The notes beneath the pieces are model-generated. The model did no database searches, had not been told where the DNA came from, and saw only the letters and a program-made list of their open reading frames with translations. DNA of 39,410 nt from JAHCHG01 sp038251885 (GTDB lineage: Bacteria > Acidobacteriota > Blastocatellia > Pyrinomonadales > Pyrinomonadaceae): contig JBBSAX010000016.1 of the NCBI GenBank assembly GCA_038251885.1, forward strand, positions 1-39,410, written 5' to 3'. A program made the translations under genes and the position numbers. Shown here piece after piece: positions 15,508 through 24,878 of the stretch (its first letter is position 1; the number at the start of each line of letters is the position of its first letter).

Positions 15508-18500
15508 CTAGCGAACAGTTACATTAATATCTTTTTTGCCGCAGTTCGATTCAATCGAAACTGTAAAAATGCCTGTTTTTGAACTGATTGATTTGATGAT
15601 AAAAAACGCCCGTTCGGTTAAAACACCGATGTCCGGTTGAAATTCAATACTGATATCTTTCGGATTGCTGGATTTTACCGTTAACTGTTTTAAATCGCCG
15701 CCTTTGCCTTCAAAACCGACAAACATTCCTAAAATTCCGCCGTTATTCAAAATTGAAATACTGTTTGGAGTGACTTTTAAAGTGCATTGCACAATGTTTT
15801 CTGTTTCGGGAGATGTTTCGGTTTTAACTTCCGTTACAATTCGCGGGCGTGAGGTTGGATTCTCCGATTTTTTTTCCGGCGCGGGTTCTTCAGTTTTCGG
15901 TTCAACCGATTTGTTTTCAACTTTTTCCTCTTTATTCTCCGGTTTTTCTTCCGTTTTCGTCTTATTTTCAATTTTCGGAACATTAATCACAATCGGTTCA
16001 AAAAGCGAGTTTTGCGTTTGATCTGCGGTCGGATTTTTTATCGGTTTATCGGTATTTTCCGTTTGTTTCGGTTCGGTTTTTTTCTCCGAATCATTTTCAA
16101 TATTTAGCCGAGTTTCCGAAATTGTCTGAGTTTCAGGAGTCGGTGCGGGCGTGCTGCTGACAGTCGGAACATTTTCGAGAACTTTTATTTCTTCGGGCGT
16201 TGGCGACGGCGTTGCTTTCACTTCGGCAACAATTTGCGGTTCGGGCGTTGGCTCGGTTTTCAAGAGAATCGAAGAAGCGGTTGGAATATCGGTTTTTCCT
16301 TCCGTTTTAACTTCCGTTTCGGTGGGCGTTTCATTTTTCTTTTCGGTCTTTGTTGTTTCCGGTTCGGTTCTTACCGTCGGGATATTTTCAGGAATTTCTA
16401 AAGTTTCCGCAACAGGTGTCGGGGTCGGTTTGACTTCGACTTGCAGAGGAGTTTTCATTTTCGTTATTTCTTTGGCTACTGGAACATTTGCGGGAATCTT
16501 CGTAATAATCGGTGTGGGCTTAGGCTGAACCGTCGGTTCGGGAGTCGGTGTTTCCAACGGCTTCTCGATTTTTGCCGTTTGCTGCACATTAAACGTCGGT
16601 TTTACGCCGATCATTCGTTCTAAACCGTCCGTTCCGCCGGTGACTTTTTGATAAACCGATTCGATCACGAAGTATTTTGCCGGATTCGGCTCGTCTTTAT
16701 TATAACTTTCGATGTATGAAACCAATGCTTCTTTTGATTTTCCGCTCGTTTCGAGCGCGTCGCCCAAACGCCATTTACTCGAACGCCACCACGCACTTTT
16801 TTCCGGCAAAATGCTGATCGCACGTTTAAATCTGATGGCGGCTTCATCGGGTTTGCCTTCCTGCAAAAATGCCCAGCCCGTAAGTTCTTCAATTCTACCG
16901 CGTAAAATTCTCGAAAGTGTCTGGCGCGGAATTTCAGGGATAACGAGAAGTTCGTTTCTGGTTGCGGCAATTGTCCGTGTTTCATAAAGTTCATCCGCCA
17001 AGACCGCCGCCGCCGGACTTGAGACATCCAAACCCGTTTCAACTTTGCCGACAGCGGCTTCCGCTAATTCCAAAGCCTTCGGAAGGGCGATTCTTTTTTC
17101 TAAAAGTCGGTTCGCGACAAAAAGCCCGCGATGAAGTTTCATTTTGTCTTCACCTTTGACAAATTCATCCGCCGCTTCCGCAATTTCTATTTCGTTCGGT
17201 TCGGTCGAATTAAGTTTCCGGCTAAATTTAAGTAGGGATTTGAGCTTTTCTGCCGAAGCCGAATCATCTGCCGCGACGGGTTCGAAAATGCTTGCGCGGC
17301 GTTCGGGTGAAAGAGTTTCGATAAAACTTTTGCCTTCATTTAAAATTCGATTGCCTAAATTTGTCGAGATTATTCCGTCTTTAACGGTAAAGGTTTTTTC
17401 TAATTCATTGGCAGCTTCGCGGTAAAAACCGGCAGCCATTCGCGCCGCCGCAATTTCGTAATTAAGCGTCGGAAAATTCCCATATTGACGCGCCATTAAG
17501 AGAGTTTTTTCAGCTTCGAGCGGACGATTTTGCTGAATCAGACCTCGTGCCAGAGCAATGTGCGCCCATGTGTAGCGCGGTTCGAAAGCAACTGCTTTTT
17601 CCGCTAGTTCGACGGCTTTTGCGCCTTGATTATGCGCCGCATACCAATATGCCGCGCCGACCAGCAAAAACAAATTATTCGGATTACTTTCAAAAGCCTT
17701 TGCCATCTCGCTTTCGGCTTCCGTTTTTTTATCGGCATTGAAAAGCGACATTACCAAACCGGTCTGCGCCGCCGTATCGGTCGGGTCTTTTTCCAAAATC
17801 TCCCGATAAAGCACGATGGCTTCGTCCGGCTTCGCGGTCGCACGCTTCATTTCCGCCAGACTTCGCTTTGAAACGAGCGAACCGGGATTGAGTTCCAAAG
17901 CCTTTGTATAAGCAACGGCTGATGCTTCGAGATCAAAATTTATGCGATTTGCCAAACCGAGAGTTTGATACGCCGCCGCCGAATTCGGTTCGATTTCAAT
18001 AATTCTTTCAGCAAGTCTTTTAGCATCCGAGGCAGATTCTGTGCCGAGATAAAATGCTGCTAAACCAAGCAGTTGTCCGGTATTTCCGGCTATCCTTTCC
18101 TCAATTAATTTTGCTGTTTCAAATGCGGCTTCACGCTGACCGCGATAAAAAAGATTCGTCGGAAACTGCAAAATTATTTCGGTATAAAGTTTGTCCGAAA
18201 TCGGTGTCGGTGCTTCGGCGATGGCAAGTTTGAAAAGTTCGATGCCGTTTTGATTATCACTCAGACGCAATTTTTGATCGCCCAATTCGGCACGCGAACT
18301 GACAATCAATTCGAGCGCGAAAGTTCTCTGCTCGGATTCTGGAAAGTCTTCCGTAAATTTTTTCAGAGCCGCGATTCTGTCGGCAATACTCGTTTGTATG
18401 CGGGCATTTTGAAATTCTTGATTTTCGTCGAGCGGTGTGCTTTCAACAATCGGCTGAGTCGGAGAAGTTTTCTTTGCCGGTTTTTGGGCAAAGGTAGTGA

Positions 18501-18543
18501 GCGAAAAGATAATAAGTAAAATTATAATTGCAAAATTTCTCAT
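15508..18543 (-). CDS. Large secreted TPR protein with Pro/Thr/Glu-rich linker and Ig-like C-terminus
   Basis: The protein has 1011 residues. A signal peptide occupies residues 1-19 (MRNFAIIILLIIFSLTTFA). Residues about 40-650 are tetratricopeptide-type repeats ('LGLANRINFDLEASAVAYTK', 'GSLVSKRSLAEMKRATAKPD'). Residues about 655-910 are a low-complexity Pro/Thr/Glu/Lys linker in which a short motif of the form I-P-x-N-[VI]-P-x-V recurs (KIPANVPVA, EIPENIPTV, VLENVPTV). The last 95 residues are a compact beta-rich domain with two cysteines ('QCTLKV', 'ESNCGK') that may form a disulfide. Such proteins often scaffold envelope assemblies. It is upstream of, and coupled with, the small secreted protein. 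The function is unknown. Confidence 0.88.
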   Translation of the reverse strand: MRNFAIIILLIIFSLTTFAQKPAKKTSPTQPIVESTPLDENQEFQNARIQTSIADRIAALKKFTEDFPESEQRTFALELIVSSRAELGDQKLRLSDNQNGIELFKLAIAEAPTPISDKLYTEIILQFPTNLFYRGQREAAFETAKLIEERIAGNTGQLLGLAAFYLGTESASDAKRLAERIIEIEPNSAAAYQTLGLANRINFDLEASAVAYTKALELNPGSLVSKRSLAEMKRATAKPDEAIVLYREILEKDPTDTAAQTGLVMSLFNADKKTEAESEMAKAFESNPNNLFLLVGAAYWYAAHNQGAKAVELAEKAVAFEPRYTWAHIALARGLIQQNRPLEAEKTLLMARQYGNFPTLNYEIAAARMAAGFYREAANELEKTFTVKDGIISTNLGNRILNEGKSFIETLSPERRASIFEPVAADDSASAEKLKSLLKFSRKLNSTEPNEIEIAEAADEFVKGEDKMKLHRGLFVANRLLEKRIALPKALELAEAAVGKVETGLDVSSPAAAVLADELYETRTIAATRNELLVIPEIPRQTLSRILRGRIEELTGWAFLQEGKPDEAAIRFKRAISILPEKSAWWRSSKWRLGDALETSGKSKEALVSYIESYNKDEPNPAKYFVIESVYQKVTGGTDGLERMIGVKPTFNVQQTAKIEKPLETPTPEPTVQPKPTPIITKIPANVPVAKEITKMKTPLQVEVKPTPTPVAETLEIPENIPTVRTEPETTKTEKKNETPTETEVKTEGKTDIPTASSILLKTEPTPEPQIVAEVKATPSPTPEEIKVLENVPTVSSTPAPTPETQTISETRLNIENDSEKKTEPKQTENTDKPIKNPTADQTQNSLFEPIVINVPKIENKTKTEEKPENKEEKVENKSVEPKTEEPAPEKKSENPTSRPRIVTEVKTETSPETENIVQCTLKVTPNSISILNNGGILGMFVGFEGKGGDLKQLTVKSSNPKDISIEFQPDIGVLTERAFFIIKSISSKTGIFTVSIESNCGKKDINVTVR

Positions 18544-18677
18544 ATAAAATATGTATTAATTGTTAATCATAAAACTGATCCCAAAATTAAACGATAACAA
18601 TCAAACGTCATTAGAATTTCTCAAAATAATAACACGAAATTGCAAAAAACTAATGACGGTTCTATGCTTAAAAAGCT

Positions 18678-19196
18678 ATGAATTTAACCGAAGAAGTTTG
18701 GCAGGAGCAATTCGACAAAGCAATTTTCGATGCTCAGAGACAAGGACGCAACGATGTTGCCGAATATATTTCGCTCAAATCCTCAAACGACGCGATTCGT
18801 GCCGAAAGTATCAAATGGCTTTTTGGAACCGTTCTGGAAATCGTTTCTGCCTTTAATAATCACGGCGCACGCATAAAATTAGAGCAAAACGATAATCATC
18901 GCTTTTCTCATCAAAAAGCCGATTTAACAGGTTCGCGCCTCAAACTTCAACAAGGTGTAAGATGTCTGACAATCGAAGCGGGTTGGACGCGCAATCCCGG
19001 CGACGGCTTTATGCGCGGCGGTGCGCTGGTTCTTGCGCGAATCACGCATTTCGGTTTTCCAAAGGAAGCGGAAGAATTAGTCGTTTTAAGATTTGAAGAC
19101 AAACCGCAATGGTTTTCGGTTGACGGCGAATTTCATCGAATTTCTTTTAACGTAAAAAGTTTAAAGCCGCATTTCGAGGTTTTTCTCGGAAGTTGA
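18678..19196 (+). CDS. Conserved-looking hypothetical protein
   Basis: This 172-residue protein has no signal peptide, membrane segment or motif that I recognise. The N-terminal third is helical and charged ('EEVWQEQFDKAIFDAQRQGR'). The rest is mixed alpha/beta with Gly/Arg-rich turns ('GWTRNPGDGFMRGGALVLAR') and 'HFGFPKEAEELVVLRFEDKP'. Codon use matches the surrounding chromosome and the frame is clean, which argues for a real gene. It is flanked by minus-strand genes and ends 8 bases before the convergent kinase gene stop. It is probably cytosolic; the role is unknown. Confidence 0.7.
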   Translation: MNLTEEVWQEQFDKAIFDAQRQGRNDVAEYISLKSSNDAIRAESIKWLFGTVLEIVSAFNNHGARIKLEQNDNHRFSHQKADLTGSRLKLQQGVRCLTIEAGWTRNPGDGFMRGGALVLARITHFGFPKEAEELVVLRFEDKPQWFSVDGEFHRISFNVKSLKPHFEVFLGS

Positions 19197-19204
19197 TAGT
19201 GAAT

Positions 19205-21943
19205 TCAGAACAATTCATAATTTGCTTTTTCATTTTCGATTTCTTCAAGCAAATTTCTTTCCGCGTAGATCAAATTATTCCGGGATTTTAGTTTGGAAAT
19301 AATTGCCAATGATTTGTCAATAAATTTCAAAGTCTTTCTTCTTTCACCTTTTTTATCGAAAACCCTCGCTAAAACCCGATATGTATTGGCAAGTTCTGCT
19401 TGGAAGCCGATTACAGAGTGATCGGCGGCGACGGCTTTCTCCAATTTTGCCACCGCATTTTGCAGATAATTTAAGGCTTTATCCGTTTGTTCCAGCATTA
19501 AAAACGAAGCGGCAAGTTCGGTTTCGATGATCGCAAAACTACGAATGTAATAAATAGTTTCGGGCGAGATTTCGTCAAGTCTGGAAATAACTTCGAGAGC
19601 CTTCGTCGCGTATTCGACCGCAAGTTTCGGATCGTTCGACAGGCGATAACCAAAGGCGATGTAATAATAACTGATTGCGAGATCGAAAAGCGCAAACGAT
19701 TCGTCGGGTTCTTTTTCGAGCGTTTTGAGATTAAAATCAACGGTTTTCAAACCGCTGCTCACGATTTGCTGCCCATCGCGCATTGCAACAAAAACTTCGC
19801 AGTACCCTAAATCATTGAGCCAAGAAGTTCTCTTTAGCGTGTAATCGGCAGGTTTTTTTTTGATTATTTTCTTGGTCAGAAAAACGGAAAGATCAAGGTC
19901 TTGTAGCGCACCTTCATAATCGCCGACGTTTGCTTTCAAGCGGCTGTAAGCTCTTAAAACTCGCGGATAAGCTTTTTGAGAAATAAAATGATCAGGGTGG
20001 TTTTTAAGAATTTCTCTCAGCAAAATGGCAGATTCACCAAGCAGATCAAAGGCGTTTTCGTTCTGTATATTAAAGATGTAAATGGACGAATAATCCGAAA
20101 GCAAAACCGCCAGACGATTTCGCAGGTTTGCCGAAGACGGATTTTCAGCAATGAGTTCACGGCGAATTTTGATCGCTTTTTCAAAATATCCTTCCGCTTG
20201 TGCCGTATCAATATTCCACATTAAAGTCTGCGCGGTAATATGATAATTCTTGGCGACATCTTCTTTAATTTCGGGGTCGTGCGGTGCTTCCGCATAAACC
20301 TCTTCGCGCAATTTTTGAGCCTTTTTGTAGTTTTCCAAACCCGAATTTATATCACCGAGATTAGAAATATAGATTGCGCCTTGCACATCACCGATCTTTT
20401 CGTATGCTCTGGCAAGTTCGCACTGAAGTTCGAGGTCGCCGCCCGCTTCTTTTGAAAGACTATCGAGATATTCGAGCGCATTTTTCAGAATTTTCTCCCG
20501 TGCCTTCAATGAACCTTCAAGATTTTCGATTTCTGGATAAACGTCGAAAAGATAAGAATTGGCAAGTTTCCGCACATCGTTAAAACGCTTTTCTGCTTTT
20601 CTTCTCTCGGCTTTGGCAACGCGTGATTGGCGAAGAGTAGAAACGATTCCGCCGATGATCGCCGTCGTAACTAAACCGCCGGCGGCAACGCTGACGCTGT
20701 TGCGCTTGATGAACTTTCCAGCGAGATATGTAAAAGTATTCGGACGCGCCGAAATCGGTAAGCCTTTTTGATGAAGCTGAATATCTTCGGCAAAATTTCC
20801 GGCGGAAGAATATCTGCGCTCCGGTTCTTTGCGTAAGGCTTTCAAGATTATATTGTCCAGATCGCCGCGAACATTCGCCGAAATTAGATTTGTGATATTT
20901 GAAAATGCATTTTGATTTTCCTCATTTATTCCGGCAGATTCCGTTGTTTTTATTTCCGTTTTGGCATTTATCTTTTTCTTGAAATTTTTTGAAGCCGTAT
21001 CAATCTGTGCAGATGGCGGCATCGGTTCGTCTTCGAGAACAGCTTTGTAGATTTCTTTAAGCTCATACTCTTTATTTTCAAATGGACGACGACCGCTAAG
21101 GAGTTCGTAGAGAATCACACCCAGTGAGTAAATATCGGTCGCCGTCGTTACACTTTTACTTTGGAGTTGTTCGGGCGAAGCGTAACTCGGTGTCATTACG
21201 CCGAGATTTGTTACAGTTGCCGAGTTTATTTGTTCAAATTCGTTTGAAAGAATCTTGGAAATGCCGAAATCAAGCAGTTTTGGATTTCCGTCGTTAGTTA
21301 CAAGAATGTTTGAGGGTTTCAGATCACGATGAACAATCAGATTTCTGTGCGCGAAATCAACTGCCGTGCAAACTTTTTTGAACAAATCCAGTCTGCTGTT
21401 TAAGTCTAATTCATATTTGCTGCAAAAATCATCAATCGGCAAACCTTCGACATATTCCATCGCAATATACGGAATATTGTCGTCGGTTGTTCCGGCATCG
21501 AGCAGTCTGGCAATGTTCGGATGTTCTAAAGATGCGAGAATTTCGCGTTCCTGCTGGAATCTTCGCCTCAAAGCGGCGGTATTCATCTCGCGTTTGAGGA
21601 GTTTTAGCGCGACGCGCTGTTCAAACTTTCCGTCTGTTCGTTCGGCAAGATAAACTGCGCCCATTCCCCCGTAACCGAGTTCGCCGATAACTCTATAAAT
21701 GCCGAAATTCTGACCGAAAATGGTATTTTTCTCATCTTCGTCAAAAAAATCCTTTGTAAATTCGACCGCCGAAAGATTCATCAAATCTTCGGAATCTTTG
21801 TCAAAAGTAATAAGCGACTGAACTTCCGCACGGATTTCCGCGCTTATTTCTGAATCATTTAAATAATTTTGCCTTTCGTGAGCTTCCAATTCAAGAACTT
21901 CCGCGAGAATTTCTTTTACTTTTTTCCATTTTTCAGCCTGCAT
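19205..21943 (-). CDS. Membrane Ser/Thr protein kinase with TPR C-terminus
   Basis: This 912-residue Hanks-type kinase has its catalytic domain at about 78-395. The glycine loop is 'GELGYGGMGAVYLAE', the ATP lysine K114 (VALKLLK), the catalytic loop H205-R-D207 'HRDLKPSNIL', the DFG at 225-227 and the activation segment 'TPSYASPEQ'. A 55-residue insertion rich in Lys/Thr/Asn interrupts the lower lobe at about 312-356. One membrane helix (about 416-437) is followed by about 470 residues of TPR-type helices, predicted on the far side of the membrane. The N-terminal 'KWKKVKEILAEVLELEAHER' is the helical cap common to acidobacterial and planctomycete kinases that pair with ECF sigma factors. The sigma gene lies 84 bases upstream in the same direction, suggesting joint control. 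Confidence 0.95.
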   Translation of the reverse strand: MQAEKWKKVKEILAEVLELEAHERQNYLNDSEISAEIRAEVQSLITFDKDSEDLMNLSAVEFTKDFFDEDEKNTIFGQNFGIYRVIGELGYGGMGAVYLAERTDGKFEQRVALKLLKREMNTAALRRRFQQEREILASLEHPNIARLLDAGTTDDNIPYIAMEYVEGLPIDDFCSKYELDLNSRLDLFKKVCTAVDFAHRNLIVHRDLKPSNILVTNDGNPKLLDFGISKILSNEFEQINSATVTNLGVMTPSYASPEQLQSKSVTTATDIYSLGVILYELLSGRRPFENKEYELKEIYKAVLEDEPMPPSAQIDTASKNFKKKINAKTEIKTTESAGINEENQNAFSNITNLISANVRGDLDNIILKALRKEPERRYSSAGNFAEDIQLHQKGLPISARPNTFTYLAGKFIKRNSVSVAAGGLVTTAIIGGIVSTLRQSRVAKAERRKAEKRFNDVRKLANSYLFDVYPEIENLEGSLKAREKILKNALEYLDSLSKEAGGDLELQCELARAYEKIGDVQGAIYISNLGDINSGLENYKKAQKLREEVYAEAPHDPEIKEDVAKNYHITAQTLMWNIDTAQAEGYFEKAIKIRRELIAENPSSANLRNRLAVLLSDYSSIYIFNIQNENAFDLLGESAILLREILKNHPDHFISQKAYPRVLRAYSRLKANVGDYEGALQDLDLSVFLTKKIIKKKPADYTLKRTSWLNDLGYCEVFVAMRDGQQIVSSGLKTVDFNLKTLEKEPDESFALFDLAISYYYIAFGYRLSNDPKLAVEYATKALEVISRLDEISPETIYYIRSFAIIETELAASFLMLEQTDKALNYLQNAVAKLEKAVAADHSVIGFQAELANTYRVLARVFDKKGERRKTLKFIDKSLAIISKLKSRNNLIYAERNLLEEIENEKANYELF

Positions 21944-22027
21944 ATAAGTTAAATAAAAAGAGTCTTTTGTGTGTATGCGAAATTTTTTGTAAAAGAAAGA
22001 CAGATAAAAAGAAGAATTTTGAGAAAA

Positions 22028-22597
22028 TCATCTTTGATTTAGTTCGCGGTAAAGCCAGAGACGCGCCGATTGCCATTCGCGTCCGACGGTTCTTTCAGAG
22101 ATTTCCAGATGTTCGGCAATATCTTTATTATTCATTCCGCCGAAAAAACGCATTTCGATGATCCTTGACTGTCTTTCGTCAAATTCGGCAAGTTTTTCCA
22201 AAACTTCATCTAAAACAAGAATCGAAGCGGCGCGATCTTCGACCGGAATCTGCACATCGTCAAGCGAAAAATGAATCGGACTGCTGCCGCGTTTCGCCGC
22301 GCCGTGCGAACGTGCGTGATCAACCAGAATCTGCCGCATCAGGCGCGATGCAATGCCGAAAAAATGTCTGCGATTTTGCCAATCAATGCCGGATTGTTCG
22401 CTCAAACGCAAAAACGCTTCGTGAACCAAAGCTGTCGGCTGCAGCGTATGATTGCTGCGCTCCCGCGACATAAAAAACCGTGCTTGACGTTTTAGTTCGT
22501 CATAAACAAACGGCAGCAGACGCTCTTTTGCATCTTCATTGCCATCATTCCATGATTGTAATATCCGGGTAATCTCTGATGGCGGTGTATCATTCAT
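22028..22597 (-). CDS. ECF sigma factor, acidobacterial kinase-linked type
   Basis: This 189-residue sigma-70-family factor has region 2 at about 18-90 ('DELKRQARFFMSRE', 'TALVHEAFLRLSEQSGIDWQ', 'RHFFGIASRLMRQILVDHAR'). Region 4 with its helix-turn-helix is at about 130-185 ('LAEFDERQSRIIEMRFFGGM', 'NNKDIAEHLEISERTVGREW'). The phrases match the TIGR02999-like subgroup common in Acidobacteria and Planctomycetes. These factors are often controlled by a neighbouring Ser/Thr kinase instead of an anti-sigma factor; here that kinase follows directly. No anti-sigma gene is seen. A TATAAT lies just upstream. Confidence 0.94.
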   Translation of the reverse strand: MNDTPPSEITRILQSWNDGNEDAKERLLPFVYDELKRQARFFMSRERSNHTLQPTALVHEAFLRLSEQSGIDWQNRRHFFGIASRLMRQILVDHARSHGAAKRGSSPIHFSLDDVQIPVEDRAASILVLDEVLEKLAEFDERQSRIIEMRFFGGMNNKDIAEHLEISERTVGREWQSARLWLYRELNQR

Positions 22598-22614
22598 AAA
22601 TGTTTTATTTGAGG

Positions 22615-22643
22615 ATTATACGGCGAATTTTAACTTATTTATA
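22615..22643 (-). promoter_or_regulatory. Candidate promoter of the ECF sigma gene
   Basis: A perfect TATAAT on the minus strand (22620-22615) lies 17 bases after TATAAA (22643-22638), which is only a 3-of-6 match to a -35. It would give a very short leader before the ATG at 22597. The -10 is strong and the -35 weak. Confidence 0.35.
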
Positions 22644-22776
22644 AAAAAAAAGAAAAACTCTTTTCTACTAATCGCTTATTTTTCTATTTTTTACACATAT
22701 ATAAATAACAACTCAATAAGGCTTTGGCGGAGAATAAATAGTTTGGCAACAAAAATTCGAGTAATCAGGAAACATT

Positions 22777-22804
22777 TTGATTAAAAACTGAACAATTTTA
22801 TAAT
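22777..22804 (+). promoter_or_regulatory. Candidate promoter of the zinc-ribbon gene
   Basis: TTGATT (22777-22782) and a perfect TATAAT (22799-22804) are 16 bases apart, about 100 bases before the GTG start. Confidence 0.45.
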
Positions 22805-22911
22805 CGCAAATTATATTTCACTATTGCACGGTATTTTCCTTTTTCTGAAGTTGTAGGTTAGAATAAAAACTAATTTAATAGAATAGTTATAAAAAGGGAG
22901 ATTTTTTAATA

Positions 22912-23643
22912 GTGAAGTCAGAACTTGAGAAATTGATAGAATTGCAGAAAACGGATACCAACATTCGCAGACTGAAAAACAACATCGAAACTGCAGAAGA
23001 AAGGCGTGCTAGTATTGAACAAGAGTTTGAACAGCACGCTTTTTCTATCCGTGAACTGCAAACCAAGCGCGACGCAGCGCGAAATATTCGTGCCGAACTC
23101 GAAAATCAGATAATTACCAACAAAACCTACATTGACCGCGCCAACCGCAATCTGCAAGGCGCACAAGATCAAAAACAATATGAAACCGCAATGCGCGAAT
23201 TGGACGCTCTGCAAAAACAGGTTTTAAAGTTGGAAAATGAAGTTTTGGAGAAAATGACCGAGATCGAAGAAGTCGAGAAGGTTTTAGAAGAACGTGCTGA
23301 AGAAGTAAATTCGCTCGAAGCAAACCGCGATGCGGCGTTAAAGGAATTCAATGCGGAACTCCGCGCAAATAAACAGGAGTACGAAGTTGAAACGCAAAAA
23401 CGCGATGAAGTTTTCTTAACGCTTCCGACGCAACTCGCTTTGGTTTATAACCGTCTGGCGCAAAGAAGCCGCGATGGAATCGCCGTCGCCGAAGTCAAAA
23501 ACAGTTCGTGCAGCGCGTGTTTTATGTCGCTTCGCCCGCAAATGCAAGTCGAACTAAAAACCAGCGATCAGATAATGACCTGCGAAAACTGTGCGCGAAT
23601 TCTCTACATTCAACCGCAAGAAAACGAAGCCACGGCAAGCTAG
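22912..23643 (+). CDS. Coiled-coil zinc-ribbon protein (C4-type, DUF164-like)
   Basis: This 243-residue protein starts at GTG with an AAAGGGAG ribosome site 11 bases upstream. Residues 5-170 are a long antiparallel coiled coil with regular Leu/Glu/Lys heptads. The C-terminus is a zinc ribbon with C200-x2-C203 ('CSACFMSLRPQ') and C224-x2-C227 ('MTCENCARILYI'). This architecture defines the bacterial DUF164 / CdsZ family, proposed to bind nucleic acid or act in cell envelope and flagellar or secretion contexts in different lineages; no single role is established. It is separated from the methyltransferase cassette by 140 bases with its own promoter candidate, and its arginine codons are CGN-type like core genes, so it is not part of that cassette. 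Confidence 0.9.
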   Translation: MKSELEKLIELQKTDTNIRRLKNNIETAEERRASIEQEFEQHAFSIRELQTKRDAARNIRAELENQIITNKTYIDRANRNLQGAQDQKQYETAMRELDALQKQVLKLENEVLEKMTEIEEVEKVLEERAEEVNSLEANRDAALKEFNAELRANKQEYEVETQKRDEVFLTLPTQLALVYNRLAQRSRDGIAVAEVKNSSCSACFMSLRPQMQVELKTSDQIMTCENCARILYIQPQENEATAS

Positions 23644-23678
23644 AAAACAAATATTGCTTTTGCACGTTGATTTTGTGT

Positions 23679-23708
23679 TTGATAAATAGTTGACAAAGCA
23701 GGTAAAAT
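23679..23708 (+). promoter_or_regulatory. Candidate promoter of the methyltransferase cassette
   Basis: TTGATA (23679-23684) and TAAAAT (23703-23708) each differ by one base from consensus and are 18 bases apart, about 75 bases before the methyltransferase ATG. Confidence 0.45.
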
Positions 23709-23783
23709 ATGGCGTGAACTTGTTGTAAATTTGGAAGTTACAAATTCATAAAATCAAAGAACTCAGTCATCGAAAAACTTTTT

Positions 23784-24875
23784 ATGCCCGGAAAGCAGAA
23801 GCAAAATTATTCTGTCAAAGTCGTTGATTTATTTTGCGGCATCGGCGGTCTGACTCACGGATTTATAAAAGAATCTTTAGACGTAGTTGCCGGTTACGAT
23901 ATTGATACTGATTGCAAATATGCTTACGAAGCTAATAACAAAACTTCCGAAGGTAAAGTTTCCGAATTTATTGATAAAAGCATAACCAAGGTAACCGGAG
24001 AAGAAATTTCAGCAAAACTCGAAGGTGCGGACATAAAAATTTTGATCGGTTGCGCTCCGTGTCAACCGTTTTCTACTTATTCTTACAAAAATCAAGATCA
24101 AAAAAAAATTAATCTACTGCTTGAATTTGCTCGTTTGATAAAAGAAGTAATACCCGACATCGTTTCAATGGAAAATGTGCCTAGACTCGAAGTAAGTGGT
24201 GATTCGGTTTTTGGTGAGTTTCTCAGAATACTGAAAGCTAACGGTTATGAAGTTTCTTACAAAATAGTTTATTGTCCCGAATACGGAATTCCGCAACACA
24301 GAAAAAGACTCGTTTTGCTTGCATCGAAATTGGGCAAAATAGAATTGATTCCAGAAACTCATAATCGAGAAAATTTCGTAACGGTAAAGGATGCTATCGG
24401 TAAAATGGAGAAGTTAAAAAGTGGAGAAACTTCACCAACCGATTCTTTACACAGAGCTACCAAATTATCTCCTCTGAATATAAAGCGAATCAAACAATCG
24501 AAACCGGGCGGAACTTGGAAAGACTGGGATGAAGATTTGATATTGGAATGTCATAAAAAATCTAGCGGGAAAACCTATGTCAGCGTTTACGGTAGAATGG
24601 AATGGGATAAACCCGCTCCGACTATGACAACTCATTGTATGGGAATCGGAAATGGAAGATTCGGACATCCCGAACAAGACAGAGCCATTTCTCTCAGAGA
24701 AGCCGCTTTGATACAAACATTTCCTAAAGGATATAAACTCATCAAAAAAGGCAAGCCTTTTAAAGTAAAAAAAATTTCTACACAAATCGGAAATGCTGTT
24801 CCTGTTAAACTCGGACAAGTAATTGCAAAAAGTATCAGGAGGCACTTAGCTGATATTTTCAATGAAAACGATTAA
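23784..24875 (+). CDS. C5-cytosine DNA methyltransferase
   Basis: This 363-residue protein methylates carbon 5 of cytosine in a specific DNA site using S-adenosylmethionine. Motif I is 'DLFCGIGGLTHGF' (FCGIGG 17-22). Motif IV is 'GCAPCQPFSTYS' with catalytic C93. Motif VI is 'MENVPR' (E130-N-V). Motif VIII is 'QHRKR' (171-175). Motif X is 'IGNAVPVKLGQVIAKSI'. The target-recognition stretch is about 190-290; the site cannot be read from it. All essential residues are present. The gene leads a four-gene run, 3 bases before the DUF262 gene, with a Vsr-type nuclease at the end. Arginine is mostly AGA, unlike neighbouring core genes, which suggests transfer. No restriction enzyme of a standard type is adjacent. 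Confidence 0.96.
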   Translation: MPGKQKQNYSVKVVDLFCGIGGLTHGFIKESLDVVAGYDIDTDCKYAYEANNKTSEGKVSEFIDKSITKVTGEEISAKLEGADIKILIGCAPCQPFSTYSYKNQDQKKINLLLEFARLIKEVIPDIVSMENVPRLEVSGDSVFGEFLRILKANGYEVSYKIVYCPEYGIPQHRKRLVLLASKLGKIELIPETHNRENFVTVKDAIGKMEKLKSGETSPTDSLHRATKLSPLNIKRIKQSKPGGTWKDWDEDLILECHKKSSGKTYVSVYGRMEWDKPAPTMTTHCMGIGNGRFGHPEQDRAISLREAALIQTFPKGYKLIKKGKPFKVKKISTQIGNAVPVKLGQVIAKSIRRHLADIFNEND

Positions 24876-24878
24876 TTT

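Larger units (their letters stand above)
22598..22911. other. Divergent intergenic region, AT-rich
   Basis: These 314 bases separate the divergent ECF sigma gene and the zinc-ribbon gene. I see no credible ORF, RNA gene or palindrome. It holds an A-tract at 22641-22651 and candidate promoters for both flanking genes. Confidence 0.6.

Noticed and set aside
16151..16528. Plus-strand ORF of 125 codons rich in Val/Gly/Ser/Phe
   Set aside because: It is the mirror of the low-complexity Pro/Thr/Glu linker of the minus-strand TPR protein; no ribosome site and no independent signal.
22539..22784. Plus-strand ORF of 81 codons before the zinc-ribbon gene
   Set aside because: It starts inside the ECF sigma gene on the opposite strand, runs through an A-tract and has no ribosome site.
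23690..23695. Perfect TTGACA before the methyltransferase cassette
   Set aside because: No acceptable -10 box lies 16-18 bases downstream; the overlapping TTGATA/TAAAAT pair is better.
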